DNA of 64,000 nucleotides from an uncultured Syntrophobacterales bacterium (GCA_903928915.1 CAIYSL010000098.1:99179-163178); one strand, 5' to 3'. Numbered from the stretch's first letter, positions 1-12,200 are shown. A program made the numbers and translations. Notes: generated by a model from the sequence alone, not told the origin.

Positions 1-1
1 C

Positions 2-1759
2 GAATATGAGTCGGCGCTCTCGCTTATCCGGCGGATCGGCGTCCCTGAGCGGCGCAGCCCCGGCACGGGGCTTGCCTTTTCCGAGCTTTCCGAACGGGCC
101 GGCCTGCCCGCGCTCCTCGCCCGGGAGATCGACGCCTTCCTGGCCGCGCCCCGCGCCGACGGGGAGCAGCTCTTCATCGTGCCCCTGGACGAGCGGCTCT
201 CCTTCTACCTCTGGGAATGCCTCTTTCGGCCCCTGGGCGCTCAGGTCAACTTCGCCCCCTGGCTCCCCTTCTCCCACTTCGCCCCGGCCCAGCGCCTGGC
301 CGAGGCGATCCAGCGGAAAAAGGGGCTCGCCCCGGTGCGGCGCGACCTCGTCGCCGAACTCACGGCCCGGTGGACAGAACTCGACGAGGCGGACCGCTCC
401 GCCTTCGAAGGGGCGATCACCCTCTGCGACGAGTTGGAGCGCCTGAAGCCGCTCATGGGGGCCGAGCGGCAGCCCCTCGCCGAGTACCTGATCTCCGTCA
501 AGAAGCTCCGGCTCCACGGCAGGCGGTCCGCCCCGATCCAGGTGGTGGCCCTGGGCGACGCCACCGGCATCCCCTACGGCCGCGCCGTGATCCTGCCCAT
601 GAACAGCGGCGTGTTCCCGGCCAAGCCCTTCAGCGGGCCTTATCTCAACCTGATCCACCTGCCGCGCCTCTATCGGACCCAGTACGAGGCAGAGGACCTG
701 GCCCTGCGCCAGTTTCTTTCCTTCGGGAGATCCGCGCATCTGGCGGCCCTCTACGACCAGGCAACCGGCGCGGCGCCCTCGGCCCACTTCTCCTTTCTCG
801 CCACCGAATTCGGCAGGCCTGTGGTGAAGCGCCGGCTCGTCCCGACGCCCTTCACCGTCCCCGAGGCCGGCTTCGTGATCGAGAACACGGCAGAGCTGAA
901 AGAGAAGCTCCAGCGCCACGTCTGGTCCTTCACTTCGCTGCAGAAGTTCTTCACCTGCCCCTGCCGCTTCATCGTCGAAGACCTGGAGAAAATCGAGCCG
1001 CCCGCCTGCTTCGAGGTGGAAGAGGGCGCGGCTCTTCTCATCGGCGATTTCCTCCACCGCTTCTTTGCCGAGCTCAAGGACCATCCCCCTGCGAGCGACC
1101 GCTGGCAGGAGCGCTTCGATGCGGCCTGGGACAAGGACCGGGACCTGATGGAAAAGCTCCCGGACCAGGCAGCCCGAAAGGCCATCGTCAAGAGCTATCT
1201 TGCCGACATCGCGGCCTGGGAGAAGGAGACGGGCCAGCCGCTCCTCTTCTCCGACACCGTCACCGCTGCGGAGCTGAAGCTTCAAGCCCCCTTCGGCGAG
1301 GGCCGCTACCAGCTTACAGGCCGCATCGACCGCCTGCAAGCCGAAGGGGCCGAAGGAGAAAGGCTTCTCATCACGGACCTGAAATACAAGGAGAAAAAAG
1401 AGGCCTCGGAAAAGACCCGGCTTGCGGAGCTCGTGGACAAGCCCGACCACTTCGACGACCGGTTCCAGCTCGTCATCTACGCCTACCTGGCCCTAAAAAA
1501 CAAAAAGGCCGAGCCCGGAAGCCTGGGCGTCACCTATCTCTTCCTACGGCCGAAAACCCAAGGGGATTACGAAGGCCGCCTGGCTAACGACGATCTCGCG
1601 GCCTGCGACGCCACGCTGGACAAGATCGCCCAGCGGCTCGACACCCTCATCGCCACCGACCGCTTTGTCCCCAACTTCCGGGCCGCAGGTTGCAGCTATT
1701 GCCCCCACAAGGCCCTCTGCCTCAAGCCCGACCTTTACCGGACCGGAGGCCGCGCCTGA
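2..1759 (+). CDS. AddB-like PD-(D/E)XK exonuclease subunit, 5' end outside window
   Basis: The reading frame is open from base 2 with no stop, so the visible 585 residues are the C-terminal part of a longer protein whose start lies outside the window. It resembles the AddB/RexB-type nuclease subunit of a RecBCD-like double-strand break repair complex. Seen in the sequence: a cysteine pair in FFTCPCRF (about base 950), a nuclease core with GRIDRL followed by LITDLKYKEK (about base 1370, the D-x-K of the PD-(D/E)XK fold), and a terminal C-x2-C-x5-C (CSYCPHKALC, about base 1690). In AddB the split cysteines bind a 4Fe-4S cluster that pins the nuclease domain. The stop TGA overlaps the ATG of the helicase gene by one base, so the two are surely co-translated. 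The exact subfamily within the exonuclease group is not certain. Confidence 0.85.
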   Translation, partial: EYESALSLIRRIGVPERRSPGTGLAFSELSERAGLPALLAREIDAFLAAPRADGEQLFIVPLDERLSFYLWECLFRPLGAQVNFAPWLPFSHFAPAQRLAEAIQRKKGLAPVRRDLVAELTARWTELDEADRSAFEGAITLCDELERLKPLMGAERQPLAEYLISVKKLRLHGRRSAPIQVVALGDATGIPYGRAVILPMNSGVFPAKPFSGPYLNLIHLPRLYRTQYEAEDLALRQFLSFGRSAHLAALYDQATGAAPSAHFSFLATEFGRPVVKRRLVPTPFTVPEAGFVIENTAELKEKLQRHVWSFTSLQKFFTCPCRFIVEDLEKIEPPACFEVEEGAALLIGDFLHRFFAELKDHPPASDRWQERFDAAWDKDRDLMEKLPDQAARKAIVKSYLADIAAWEKETGQPLLFSDTVTAAELKLQAPFGEGRYQLTGRIDRLQAEGAEGERLLITDLKYKEKKEASEKTRLAELVDKPDHFDDRFQLVIYAYLALKNKKAEPGSLGVTYLFLRPKTQGDYEGRLANDDLAACDATLDKIAQRLDTLIATDRFVPNFRAAGCSYCPHKALCLKPDLYRTGGRA

Positions 1760-4581
1760 TGAAGAGCCTCTTTGTCACCGCCTCGGCCGGCTCCGGCAAG
1801 ACCTATCGCCTGACCCAGGAGGTGCGCGCCCATCTGGATAGGGCCGGGGAATTTACCGTCGCCGCCACCTTCACCAAGGCTGCAGCCGCGGAGATGGAAA
1901 AGCGGATCCTGGAGGCGATCGACAAGGGCAAGGATAGCCCGGCCGAGAAGCTTTCTCTCATCATGCGGGCGGCCAAGGTCCACTTCTCCACCATCGACGC
2001 CCTCTTCCACCGCTTCCTGGCCACCGAGGCCCAGCTTCCCCAGGTGGCGGACGAACACGAGCGGGCCCTCATCACGGAGCTTGCCGACGCCCGCTTCTTC
2101 CAGGCCCCCCGGGTGCTCGCGGACCTGGAGAGCATCGTGATCGCGGCCCGCATCCTGCGCCTTTCCCCCGAATCGCTCCTGGCGGCCCTGGACGAGGGAA
2201 GAGAGGCCCTGGAGGCCTGGGAGTGCCCGGATGCGCTTCTGGATCAGCTCAAGGCCGAACAGGCTCGCCTCACGGCGGCCTACGAGGACCTGCGCACCCA
2301 GGTTCAGGCCGTGGCCCCAGCCACCAAGGGGACCCTGGCCACCCAGGTCGCGGCCCCGCTCCTTTCTCCCCTCTCCGCCGTGGATTTGAAACGGGCCCTT
2401 TGGCTCAAAGAGGACGTCTCCGAGGTGAAGGTGGCCAAGGCCGACCGCGCAACCGAGACCTTTGCGACCCTGCAGAGGCTCTACCCCCCCATGCGCCGGA
2501 TCGTGGCCGAGCACCTGATCAACACGAAAAGGCTCCGAAGCGCGCTCCTCAAGCGCTTCAGCAGCCTTCGCGCCGAGGTGGTGGCTGCGGAAAAGGAAAA
2601 GCTCGGCCGGCTCTATTTCGACGACCTGCCCAGGCAGCTTATCGACCTCGACGGGCCCGCAAGCCCGGACCGGCCGCTCTACATGGCCCGCCTCTACGAG
2701 CTCGGGTTCCACCGCATCAGCCATCTCCTCCTCGACGAGTTCCAGGACACGTCGCAAATCCAGTACGACCTGCTCAAACCCCTGATCGACGATATCCTCG
2801 CCTCCGTGGGGGAGGATGCCCAGGGCGAGCGGTCCGTCTTTCTCGTGGGGGACTGGAAGCAGTCGATCTACCAGTGGCGGGGCGCGGCGCCCGAGGCGCT
2901 AAGATCCGCGCTCAGCCCGGCCCTTGTAAGCGGCCAGCTTGCCTCCGAAGAGCTTCCCCACAACTACCGCTCCACACCGCTTCTGATCGCCTTTTTCAAC
3001 CACCTCGTGAAGGCACTCTTTGCCGGCACGGAAAAGCAAAACCTCCAGGCCCCGCCCGAGAAGCCCAAGCGCCCCTACGCCGGCCTCTCGGAGGTCGCGG
3101 TCCTCCCGGCCCCCTGCGAGCGCGGCGACGAGCCTGCCTACGAAAAGCTGGTCGAGGCCCTGCTCCGCAAAAAGGAAGAGACCGGCTGCCCCTGGGGCGC
3201 CATCGCCATCCTCTGCCGCACCAACCTCCACATGGACAAGATCGCCGCGGCGCTCGCCAAAGAAGGCATCCCCACCTCGGGGATCAAGGGCCGCGAGCTT
3301 CTGGCCCTCCGCGAGGGCACGGCGCTCTGGTTTTCGCTCCTTTCGCTCTTTTCGGACCACGACGGTCGCTTCATCCCCCGCGCCCTTGGCCAGCTCGGCT
3401 ATGGCGAGACGCTCACCGCCGCGCTTACGAATCTTGCCCAAACCGTTGCCCAGGCGCCCCGGCCCCACCGCTTCAGCGCCCTGGCCTCGGCCCTCCACGG
3501 CCTTGCCCCCCATTTTCCCCGCCTCCTCGTGGAGACCCTCTGGGACGAGGCGGAGCGCTACTTCGACCAGCCCGACGCCGGCGACACCGCCGCCTTCCTT
3601 TCCTATGTGCTGGCCCTGTCGCACCTCATCACCGTGCCCGAGGGGGAGCACGCCGACCGGGTGAAGCTCGCCACGATCCACGCGACCAAGGGGCTGGAGT
3701 TCCCCCATTGCTTCCTCTTCTGGAAAGAGGGGCAGGACCGCTCGCCCGAGATCCCCCATCCCGGCGATGGCTGCCCCTTGAGCCTGAACCAGAAGGAGCT
3801 GGAATTTCTCGCCACCGGCCCCATCCCCGGGGCCAGGGTTATCGCCGAGGCGGCGGAAGAAGCCAGGGAAGAAAAAGCCGACGAGACGGCGAACCTCCTC
3901 TATGTGGCGGCCACGCGCGCGGCCCAGAGCCTGACCATCATTCCCAGGGCCGACAAGGAAGGCGGGCTCAAGGGATTCAGCAGCCTCATGGAGCAAACTG
4001 CCCGAAAGCCCATCCGCGATGCCGAGCGGACCGAATCGGGCTGGCGACGCGACTACGGCCTTGCCGAGCCCGAGCCCAGGGACTACGAGGAGCTCTCAGC
4101 GCCGGCGCTTCCCGAAGGGCCAGCCGCACCCCTGGACAGCGACGAGATGGACCCGGCCCTGCGCTCCGCGGACATCGAGGCCGGAATCGAGCGCGGGCTC
4201 CGCATCCATGCGGCCCTGGCGCAGGTGACCGCAGAACACCCGACCATCCCACCCGGCATCCTCACCCCCGAGGAGCAGGAGGCGGTCAACCGCTTCCTCG
4301 CCACTCCTGGGGTGCGCGAGATCCTCTTTCGCCCCGGCCGGGTCCTGACGGAGCAGCACATCTCCGACACCCACTGCTTCGGCATCGTGGACCGCCTCAT
4401 CATCGCCCCGGATCGCCTCACCCTCATCGACTTCAAGACCGGCCGCGTCGGCCACCTGGGCGAGAAATACAAAACGCAGATGGACCGCTACCGGACTATC
4501 CTCCAGGGCCTTTTTCAGGGGAGACCGGTCGAATGCTACCTACTGTTCATGGATGAACCGCAACATATTGTGATGATATGA
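1759..4581 (+). CDS. AddA-like UvrD/REP helicase-nuclease
   Basis: This is a 940-residue superfamily 1 helicase with a C-terminal nuclease, the expected partner of the upstream AddB-like protein in DNA end resection. The start is the ATG inside the ATGA overlap with that gene; a longer reading from 1690 would begin inside it. Motifs in order are Walker A ASAGSGKT (residues 8-15), Walker B LLLDEFQDTS, VGDWKQSIYQWRG, the arginine motif LPHNYRST, IHATKGLEF and LLYVAATRA. The C-terminus has FGIVDRLI, LIDFKTG and QMDRYR, a PD-(D/E)XK nuclease. It is shorter than classical Bacillus AddA (about 1230 residues), as in many deltaproteobacterial versions. After its stop the base composition becomes visibly richer in A and T. 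Confidence 0.9.
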   Translation: MKSLFVTASAGSGKTYRLTQEVRAHLDRAGEFTVAATFTKAAAAEMEKRILEAIDKGKDSPAEKLSLIMRAAKVHFSTIDALFHRFLATEAQLPQVADEHERALITELADARFFQAPRVLADLESIVIAARILRLSPESLLAALDEGREALEAWECPDALLDQLKAEQARLTAAYEDLRTQVQAVAPATKGTLATQVAAPLLSPLSAVDLKRALWLKEDVSEVKVAKADRATETFATLQRLYPPMRRIVAEHLINTKRLRSALLKRFSSLRAEVVAAEKEKLGRLYFDDLPRQLIDLDGPASPDRPLYMARLYELGFHRISHLLLDEFQDTSQIQYDLLKPLIDDILASVGEDAQGERSVFLVGDWKQSIYQWRGAAPEALRSALSPALVSGQLASEELPHNYRSTPLLIAFFNHLVKALFAGTEKQNLQAPPEKPKRPYAGLSEVAVLPAPCERGDEPAYEKLVEALLRKKEETGCPWGAIAILCRTNLHMDKIAAALAKEGIPTSGIKGRELLALREGTALWFSLLSLFSDHDGRFIPRALGQLGYGETLTAALTNLAQTVAQAPRPHRFSALASALHGLAPHFPRLLVETLWDEAERYFDQPDAGDTAAFLSYVLALSHLITVPEGEHADRVKLATIHATKGLEFPHCFLFWKEGQDRSPEIPHPGDGCPLSLNQKELEFLATGPIPGARVIAEAAEEAREEKADETANLLYVAATRAAQSLTIIPRADKEGGLKGFSSLMEQTARKPIRDAERTESGWRRDYGLAEPEPRDYEELSAPALPEGPAAPLDSDEMDPALRSADIEAGIERGLRIHAALAQVTAEHPTIPPGILTPEEQEAVNRFLATPGVREILFRPGRVLTEQHISDTHCFGIVDRLIIAPDRLTLIDFKTGRVGHLGEKYKTQMDRYRTILQGLFQGRPVECYLLFMDEPQHIVMI

Positions 4582-4695
4582 GCATGGATAACTGCCAAGC
4601 AGGTGCCTCTGCCTGGCCCCAAAACGAATCCATTTCTTGAATTGGGACTTGCGTTAGAGTTGATAGAATCTATGGAGGACAGTTCAGCTTCCAGC

Positions 4696-6930
4696 CTATC
4701 CCCGGGAGCCAAGCATAGCCAGAGCCTTGCTGGCAGAGCCCTTGACCTTCGGCTCATAGGACGTGAAGGAAAACAGGCTGCCCGACTTTTCGATCTCGTT
4801 TAACAAAGACTTTGCCTCTGGATCTCCTATACTACCAAGTGCAAGACAGATCTTCATCTGCAAGTCTACCCTAAGTTCTGTGCTCATCTCGCTCTTAGCT
4901 TTAAACATTTCAATTAGCGTCTGGACCGCGGGTCGGTATTTGAGAGAGCCCAGAGCAGCTACGACTGCAGCCTTGACTTGGCCATCTACCAGCGGCAAAG
5001 CTGCCAGAAGGATCTCCCCGCGACTTTCACCACCAATGCCAATTATACCTTTGAGGACTTCGCGCTGGACCCGTGAATCATCATGGCGAAATAATGGTGC
5101 CAATGCTTTTACCTCATCCTCACCGCCGATTCGTCCCAGTAGCCAGACCAGATTGCGCAACTCATACCAGGCGCGGTCCGGAGTGAGCCGTCTAACGATC
5201 GGCGGGATTGCTGCCTGACCGATCTCGGAGATTAGGTTGAGGAGCCGAACCCGTTCAGCAGAATCCTCACTGTCCCGCAGCAGATTGAGAAGCGGATTAA
5301 TGTCTTGAGAACCCAAAGAAACCAGATGACGAGCGGCCAGATCGCGTTGACCTGTTCCGTTTGTATGAAACTCTTCAATGATTGGGTCAAGGATATCGGC
5401 CACAGCCAATCGAGAGAGCAGTTTGTCAGCCTTTGATGAAACTTCTCCTTCTGCTCGAACTCCATAGCTGGACTTGCGTTGTAACGCCTCGACGACCGGT
5501 AGGCTGTCGCCCAATTTTTTATTGTGCAATGCCTGCTTGGCCATGTCAACCAAGCATTCACCAATTACCACGTAGCTGTCGCTTGCAGCCGTTTCGGAAG
5601 CCATCCAAGAGAGAAGCGTTTCTCTCCATTCTACGGCCAAGGTCATCCGCTGTTGCCCGGGAAGACTGCCAATAAGGCGTGCAATAATATCCGAGATAGC
5701 GCCACGAACATCCTCACATCCATGGGACAGTCTCCGCACCAATTGCCCCATCATCCATTTAGCCGGAGCTGCCGCTCCCTTGACCAGAAGCTCGTTGATA
5801 ATACTAGTCAGCTCTTCGGCTGCTTCTAAATTAGGCTGACCCACGTCGAGATCGCTGAAGAAGGCGGCCCAGCGATTCTGAATTTCCTGAAGCTGTTTAT
5901 CTTCTTCCTTTCCCTCGCTACCTAGCCTTTCGTTGAAGGACTGGATGCACTCGGCTCCCTTTTCCGTTAACATCAGGCGCTCGAGGGCCTTGTTGGCTGA
6001 GGCACCTCCAGCCCTGTTAGTGCTCGATTGCTGCTCCTTCTGCTTTTTCAACAACTCGATAATCTCTTGTATCTTTCCGCATTCCAATCCTTCAACAACA
6101 CGCGTCAGCAAATTATTGTCGAGCATGTGGGTATTACTCAGGATCACTTCAGCGAGGATGCTGGCATCAAGATGCGATAGCTCATAAACCATTTGCTCTG
6201 AGAACTCGTCTTTGCGATCCTCCTCAGCGATTGTATCGAGTGAGCGCAGCATCCTGATTATCTGCGCTGACGTTTCCGCATAAGACACCGTCCCAACCTG
6301 AGCAACAAGCTGTTCAATGCCTGCATGCAAAGTTCGTATCAGCCATCCCGGGTCGCCTGACGATAACTCGCGGAGTTTTTCCAGTCTGTCGATTCTGTTA
6401 GGATCACGGACCACTGTTAACAGGGTGGCGATTGCCTCCTCCGATATGTTTGAGTTTTCCACATTGAGCGCTTGGTCTGTATAACGTATCTGATTTATGG
6501 TTATGTTTGGTATTTTGCTTAGATGATAAGCGAGATCCAGTTCCCTTTCGCCACCTGCTCTATTGGTCTTCTTGCACATTAATTCAAGAAAATATGTAAG
6601 TTCTCGCTTTTCGATCTCCCTGTGAAACGCAATGCTGCGGATTCCGCAGTTAACCATCAACATTAGGATGATGGCGACCTGCGGCCTTTCCATATATTTC
6701 TGGGTCAATGCTTCTCCATTGATAAGCAGTGACTTTTCCCACGCAACAAGCGTCAAAGGGTTTTGTTCGGCAAGCAATGCTCCTAGAGAGTCATGCAAAC
6801 GGTTAACCGTATTGACGATCAGAGAATTGGTTAATGGATAAAGCCGCATATTGATCATTGCGGAATTCATGATCACAACCACTTCCATGACCTTGTCCTG
6901 GAAGAACATCGCTGCCGTAACCCCCATCAT
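4696..6930 (-). CDS. HEAT-repeat protein of unknown role
   Basis: This is a 744-residue, almost wholly alpha-helical protein. The N-terminal ~130 residues (LTNSLIVNTVNRLHDSL, SLLINGEAL, ELTYFLELM) form a hydrophobic helical domain of unknown function. The C-terminal third (about residues 520-740) shows HEAT/PBS-lyase-type repeats such as LVSLGSQDINPLLNLLRD, GIGGESRGEILLAALP and IGDPEAKSLLNEIE. Such repeats usually act as protein-binding scaffolds; no catalytic motif is visible and no signal peptide is evident. The gene is AT-richer than the addAB-like pair to its left and stands alone, in the opposite orientation. The start has two tandem ATG codons without a strong ribosome-binding site, so an internal start a few residues in is possible. 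Partner and process cannot be deduced. Confidence 0.75.
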   Translation of the reverse strand: MMGVTAAMFFQDKVMEVVVIMNSAMINMRLYPLTNSLIVNTVNRLHDSLGALLAEQNPLTLVAWEKSLLINGEALTQKYMERPQVAIILMLMVNCGIRSIAFHREIEKRELTYFLELMCKKTNRAGGERELDLAYHLSKIPNITINQIRYTDQALNVENSNISEEAIATLLTVVRDPNRIDRLEKLRELSSGDPGWLIRTLHAGIEQLVAQVGTVSYAETSAQIIRMLRSLDTIAEEDRKDEFSEQMVYELSHLDASILAEVILSNTHMLDNNLLTRVVEGLECGKIQEIIELLKKQKEQQSSTNRAGGASANKALERLMLTEKGAECIQSFNERLGSEGKEEDKQLQEIQNRWAAFFSDLDVGQPNLEAAEELTSIINELLVKGAAAPAKWMMGQLVRRLSHGCEDVRGAISDIIARLIGSLPGQQRMTLAVEWRETLLSWMASETAASDSYVVIGECLVDMAKQALHNKKLGDSLPVVEALQRKSSYGVRAEGEVSSKADKLLSRLAVADILDPIIEEFHTNGTGQRDLAARHLVSLGSQDINPLLNLLRDSEDSAERVRLLNLISEIGQAAIPPIVRRLTPDRAWYELRNLVWLLGRIGGEDEVKALAPLFRHDDSRVQREVLKGIIGIGGESRGEILLAALPLVDGQVKAAVVAALGSLKYRPAVQTLIEMFKAKSEMSTELRVDLQMKICLALGSIGDPEAKSLLNEIEKSGSLFSFTSYEPKVKGSASKALAMLGSRG

Positions 6931-7040
6931 CCCATGGATCTCTTGATGGCAAAAAACATTACGAAAAGCTAAAAGGAATCAATACGCTGTTATGCGAAGT
7001 CTTGGTCATTACACATAAACGACAAAGGACCTGGAAACAT

Positions 7041-7280
7041 TTAGTGACCTTTTCTTTTCAAATCAGTCCTTCTGCGCTCTAATTCAGCTTTTATCTTTTC
7101 CAGTTCGTATATAATTCTCTCCGTATCCATCGGCTGATAGCCTACATCTTTGATTTCAGTAATCTTATTAATGTAATAATCCATACCCCCGAGCAATGTA
7201 CAAACGATAAGCGTAACGAGCACAATGATCGTCATCCAGAACAGATCTCTATGTCTCCTCCTTTTTCTTCTTATTCTCAT
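7041..7280 (-). CDS. Small single-pass membrane protein, unknown
   Basis: This is a 79-residue protein starting at the ATG of MRIRRKRRRHRDL; a longer reading to 7361 adds 27 residues that look unlike coding sequence. It has a strongly basic N-terminus, one clear membrane segment (MTIIVLVTLIVCTLLGG) and a charged, probably coiled-coil C-terminal tail (YELEKIKAELERRR). The positive-inside rule places the N-terminus in the cytoplasm and the coil outside. It lies about 110 bases upstream of the HEAT-repeat gene on the same strand, so a joint function is possible but not shown. No family was recognised. Confidence 0.45.
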   Translation of the reverse strand: MRIRRKRRRHRDLFWMTIIVLVTLIVCTLLGGMDYYINKITEIKDVGYQPMDTERIIYELEKIKAELERRRTDLKRKGH

Positions 7281-7532
7281 TTCTATTGTGTCGTCATATG
7301 AGCCCACAGAACGCTCCTTTAAAAGCCCAATGCCCGCACAACTTGATCCATCAATCAGCACTTCCTTCGGGGCTGGTCACATTGTGGACCAATACTTTTT
7401 TAAAAATGGTCAGATCTCTTTCTCACTGCCTCAGTGCATACATGAGACAGGGGAAATATGCAATCCCGTATTCCGCTGCGCCTGGGAGTCGCTCAAGGTC
7501 TTCATGCAGGAGGCGGTGCCGGAAAAGGCACC

Positions 7533-7561
7533 TGAACCGCCCCGGGTTTTCCGGAGCCTCC
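7533..7561. repeat. IS3 terminal inverted repeat, left
   Basis: This 29-bp repeat begins TGAACCGCCCCGGG and pairs with 8813-8841 at 25 of 29 positions. It lies just beyond the orfB stop codon. Confidence 0.85.
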
Positions 7562-7562
7562 G

Positions 7563-8791
<1,229 letters not shown>

Positions 8792-8812
8792 ATCTCCATC
8801 CTCTCACAGAAT

Positions 8813-8841
8813 GGAGCCTCCGACAATCCCGGGGCGGTTCA
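8813..8841. repeat. IS3 terminal inverted repeat, right
   Basis: This 29-bp repeat ends CCCGGGGCGGTTCA and is the inverted partner of 7533-7561. It lies about 20 bases upstream of the orfA start. Confidence 0.85.
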
Positions 8842-8958
8842 GTCGACGTGTCCGTCATCTGGCGATGAGCGCATCGCTCATCGTGCCCCCAGGTTTTCCC
8901 TCCTGCGGGCGCCGGCAGCCAACTTCATCCCGCCACAACAGGTTGTGCCTCATTTTTT

Positions 8959-8987
8959 TTGACACACAAGAGGCCGACCGCTATTCT
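8959..8987 (+). promoter_or_regulatory. Candidate sigma-70 promoter downstream of the IS
   Basis: TTGACA (8959-8964), a 17-base spacer and TATTCT (8982-8987). It lies in a stretch (8842-9273) with no recognisable gene and faces the LamG protein gene, about 280 bases upstream of it. A weak hairpin (CACAAC/GTTGTG, 8934-8947) followed by a T-run just before it could end transcription coming from the left. Confidence 0.4.
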
Positions 8988-9141
8988 TCAACCATACGAA
9001 AGCAAGTTCTTATCGATTTCGGCGCGGGAGATGGCGCGCTTGCAAGAACCTCGAGCATTATACTATTCTTCCTGAATGAAAGCGTCGGGCGGGTTATGAG
9101 TATCCACCCTTATCCTGCAGCATGAATTTCGTAACTTTTTT

Positions 9142-9171
9142 TTGACATACCGACGGGTATGTGATTAACCA
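9142..9171 (+). promoter_or_regulatory. Candidate promoter with operator for the LamG gene
   Basis: TTGACA (9142-9147) with a weak -10 (TAACCA) 18 bases on. An inverted repeat ACATACC-GACG-GGTATGT (9145-9162) overlaps the -35 and spacer, as expected of a repressor site. The preceding run TTTTTTTTGACA is nearly the same as that at 8953-8964, so two similar promoters stand in tandem. The start codon is about 100 bases downstream. Confidence 0.4.
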
Positions 9172-9273
9172 CATGCGCATCCATAAAAGCCCCACCCAAT
9201 TTCTGAAGCGATGTCTGGTGCTGAATATGTTGCTCAAATTCCCACGGATCATGCGAACCTGGAGGGCGATACC

Positions 9274-12200
9274 ATGAAAAAGATCATCGGGGTTCTTGTT
9301 CTTCTCCTGTCACTTGCATCCACGGCTCTTGCCCAGAACGGCGGCTATGCCGTCAAGTTCGACGGTATCAACGGCTACGCTGCGGCATCATTGGCTAGCG
9401 GCAATACCAATAGCACCATGACGATGGAATTCTGGTTTGCGCGAGCAAGCGACCAGGCAGGGCTCAAATACTTGGGGGAGTTACATTCATTGGCAGGGCT
9501 GAACAGAAGAAGAGTAATGCCTTTTATCAGCAACGGCGAAATAGGCATTTATGCCGCACCGAATACCGATGACGATAATAACTCGATTAACTTATTTACC
9601 GGCGTTGTACCCCCGCTTCATATATGGACGCATATTGCCGTGGTAGTAAACGGGTCGAATATAAGAATGTATATCAACGGCAAAGAATATGTGAATACCA
9701 GCCTCACCGATTCCTATCAACTCACCGGGACCGAAGCGCTATTGATCGCAACCGATAATTTGGCCTCAACTTATGCAAACATCAAAGTGGATGACGTGAG
9801 AATATGGAGCATCAACCGCACCCAGGCACAAATATATGCAACCATGTATAAAGAATTGGCAGGGAATGAAGCGAATTTATTGGCTTATTATAAACTGAAC
9901 AACGGCGCGGGAGGCGTCTTTGAGGATAACAAAACTGCGGCTCCTTATCACGGAACGTTATCAGGAGGAATAACTTGGCAGGCCTCCGGTGCGTTTGCCG
10001 GAACGAGAACCGGGCTCTACTTTGACGGTACCGACAACTACGTCGATTGCGGAAACGGGGCCCACGTACAGTTTAACGGAGCGCAAAATCTTACCGTTGA
10101 AGCGTGGGTCAAACCGACCGCGGCTCAATGGGGATCGATCGTATCAAAATTCCAGCACGCTGCGGCGCACGAAGGGTACAGCCTCGAAATGTTTTCCGAT
10201 TACAGAATATCTTTATTGTTCGGGAATAACTGGTCAGATTGGAATGCATATACTACAACAAATTCCCTAACTCCGAATACATGGAATCATGTTGCCGCCA
10301 CTTATGACGGCAGCACAGTAAGGATTTATATAAACGGCCGTCTTGATGGTTCCGGTTCCTGGGGCAACGGATGTACTGATTCGGGAACGCCCCTGGTTAT
10401 AGGAGCCCGAATGGGTACTGTGACATTTGGAACATTCTTTGGCGGGTACATCGATGAGGTTCGCGTGTGGGCCACAGCCCGCACCGAAGCGCAGTTAAGC
10501 GAAAATATGGGTAGAACCCTTGCCGGAAACGAGGCGGGATTGCGGGCCTATTACCGGATCGATGAAACGGCGGGATCCACCACATACGATCAGACAAGCT
10601 ACGCTGCCAACGGAACGTTGACGAACATGAATACGGTGACCGACTGGTCTGCATCGGATGCATTCAACACCTGGATCGGCGCGGAAAGCAACGGCTGGAC
10701 CAATGCCGGAAACTGGACCAAGGGAGTTCCGACTTCAGATCAGAGCGTCGGAATCTACAAGTGGGATTTGGGAAATGAAGCCACGATCAACTCAACGCCG
10801 GCTGTTCGCAGCATGGTCGTTTCATCGACATCCTCGCCGACATTGAGTTCTGCGTTAACCATCAACGGCAATCTGATTCTGGAAAAGAATTTTGACTTGA
10901 ACGGAAACAACATCACGCTCAGTTCTACATCTTACCTTCGGGAAGGGACAGGGGTACTGTCCGGAGTCGCGGGAACGATATCGACAACCAGAAATCTATC
11001 ATCCCCTGCCGCTCTCGATGTCGGCGGGCTCGGTTTAAGAATTTCTTCAACAATCAACCTTGGATCCACCACAATTACCCGAGGGCATGCTGTACAAACC
11101 GGCAATGGTAACAGTTCTATCAAGAGATACTATGACATCTCCCCAACGAACAACTCATCCGTAAACGGAACAATAGTATTTCCTTATTTGGATTCCGAAT
11201 TGAACGGGTTGACCGAGAATAATTTTGTGCTGTTCCGCTCGGCAGACGGCGGAACAACCTGGACCAATCAGAGCGGGACGCTATCACCTGCGAACAATAC
11301 CGTCACCAAGTCAGCGATTCCCAGTTTTTCCCGGTGGACGGTCGGAGACAGCGCATTGCCGTTGAATGCTTTACCTCCGGGGATGGATGTCCAGGGGAAC
11401 GGCGTCTCGATCGCGGACGGCGATTCCACCCCCTCCACGGCCGACGGTACCGATTTCGGCAACACCAGCACGACGTCGGGGACATTGGTCCGCACCTTCA
11501 CGATCCGCAATACCGGAGGATTGAATCTGAACCTGACCGGGTCGCCGAAGGTAGCGGTGGGCGGGGCCCATGGAGCGGACTTCACAATCGCCACCCAGCC
11601 TTCCTCTCCGGTAGCCGGCGGCGGGAGCACCACCTTCCAGGTGACCTTCCGGCCCTTGGCTGCGGGACTCCGCACCGCGACCATCTCCATAGCCAGTGAC
11701 GACGCGGGCAAGAATCCCTACGACTTTGCCATCCAGGGCATCGGCACTGACCAATCCGACGGCGACGGCGTACCCGACTGGGTGGAACAGGGGCCGAACG
11801 GAAACGATCCTACCTATGACGGAAACGGTGACGGAATACCCGATTGGCAGCAGAATAACGTCTCCTCGTTCCACTCCCGCGGTCCGGATGGCAACGACCA
11901 TTATGTAACCTTGGCGGTTCCCCCGGGCCGGGTCATCGATTATCTGTATGCTGCGAGTAGCGTTGACACGCCGCCCCCGGAGGGGGTCAGCTTTCCCTAC
12001 GGCCTATTTGCGTTCGGTATAACCGGATTGTCCTGGGGCGGGTCCACAACCATGACTCTTTACCTGGGTGGCGAACCGCCACAGACATACTACAAGTACG
12101 GGAAGACTCCTGAGAATCGGCAGAATCACTGGTATGAGTTCTCTTATGATGGGGAGACGGGCGCCGAGGTGGTGGGCAATACCGTCGTCTTACACTTTGT

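Noticed and set aside
217-4556. Long open frames overlapping the addAB-like genes in other frames (e.g. 217-1587, 2223-4556 and several on the - strand)
   Set aside because: They are R/P/G-rich shadows caused by high GC content; only the frames with helicase and nuclease motifs are real.
7281-7532. Possible coding on the + strand left of the IS (e.g. 7225-7566)
   Set aside because: The frame overlaps the small membrane gene and enters the IS inverted repeat; no recognisable sequence, so any gene interrupted by the IS cannot be named.
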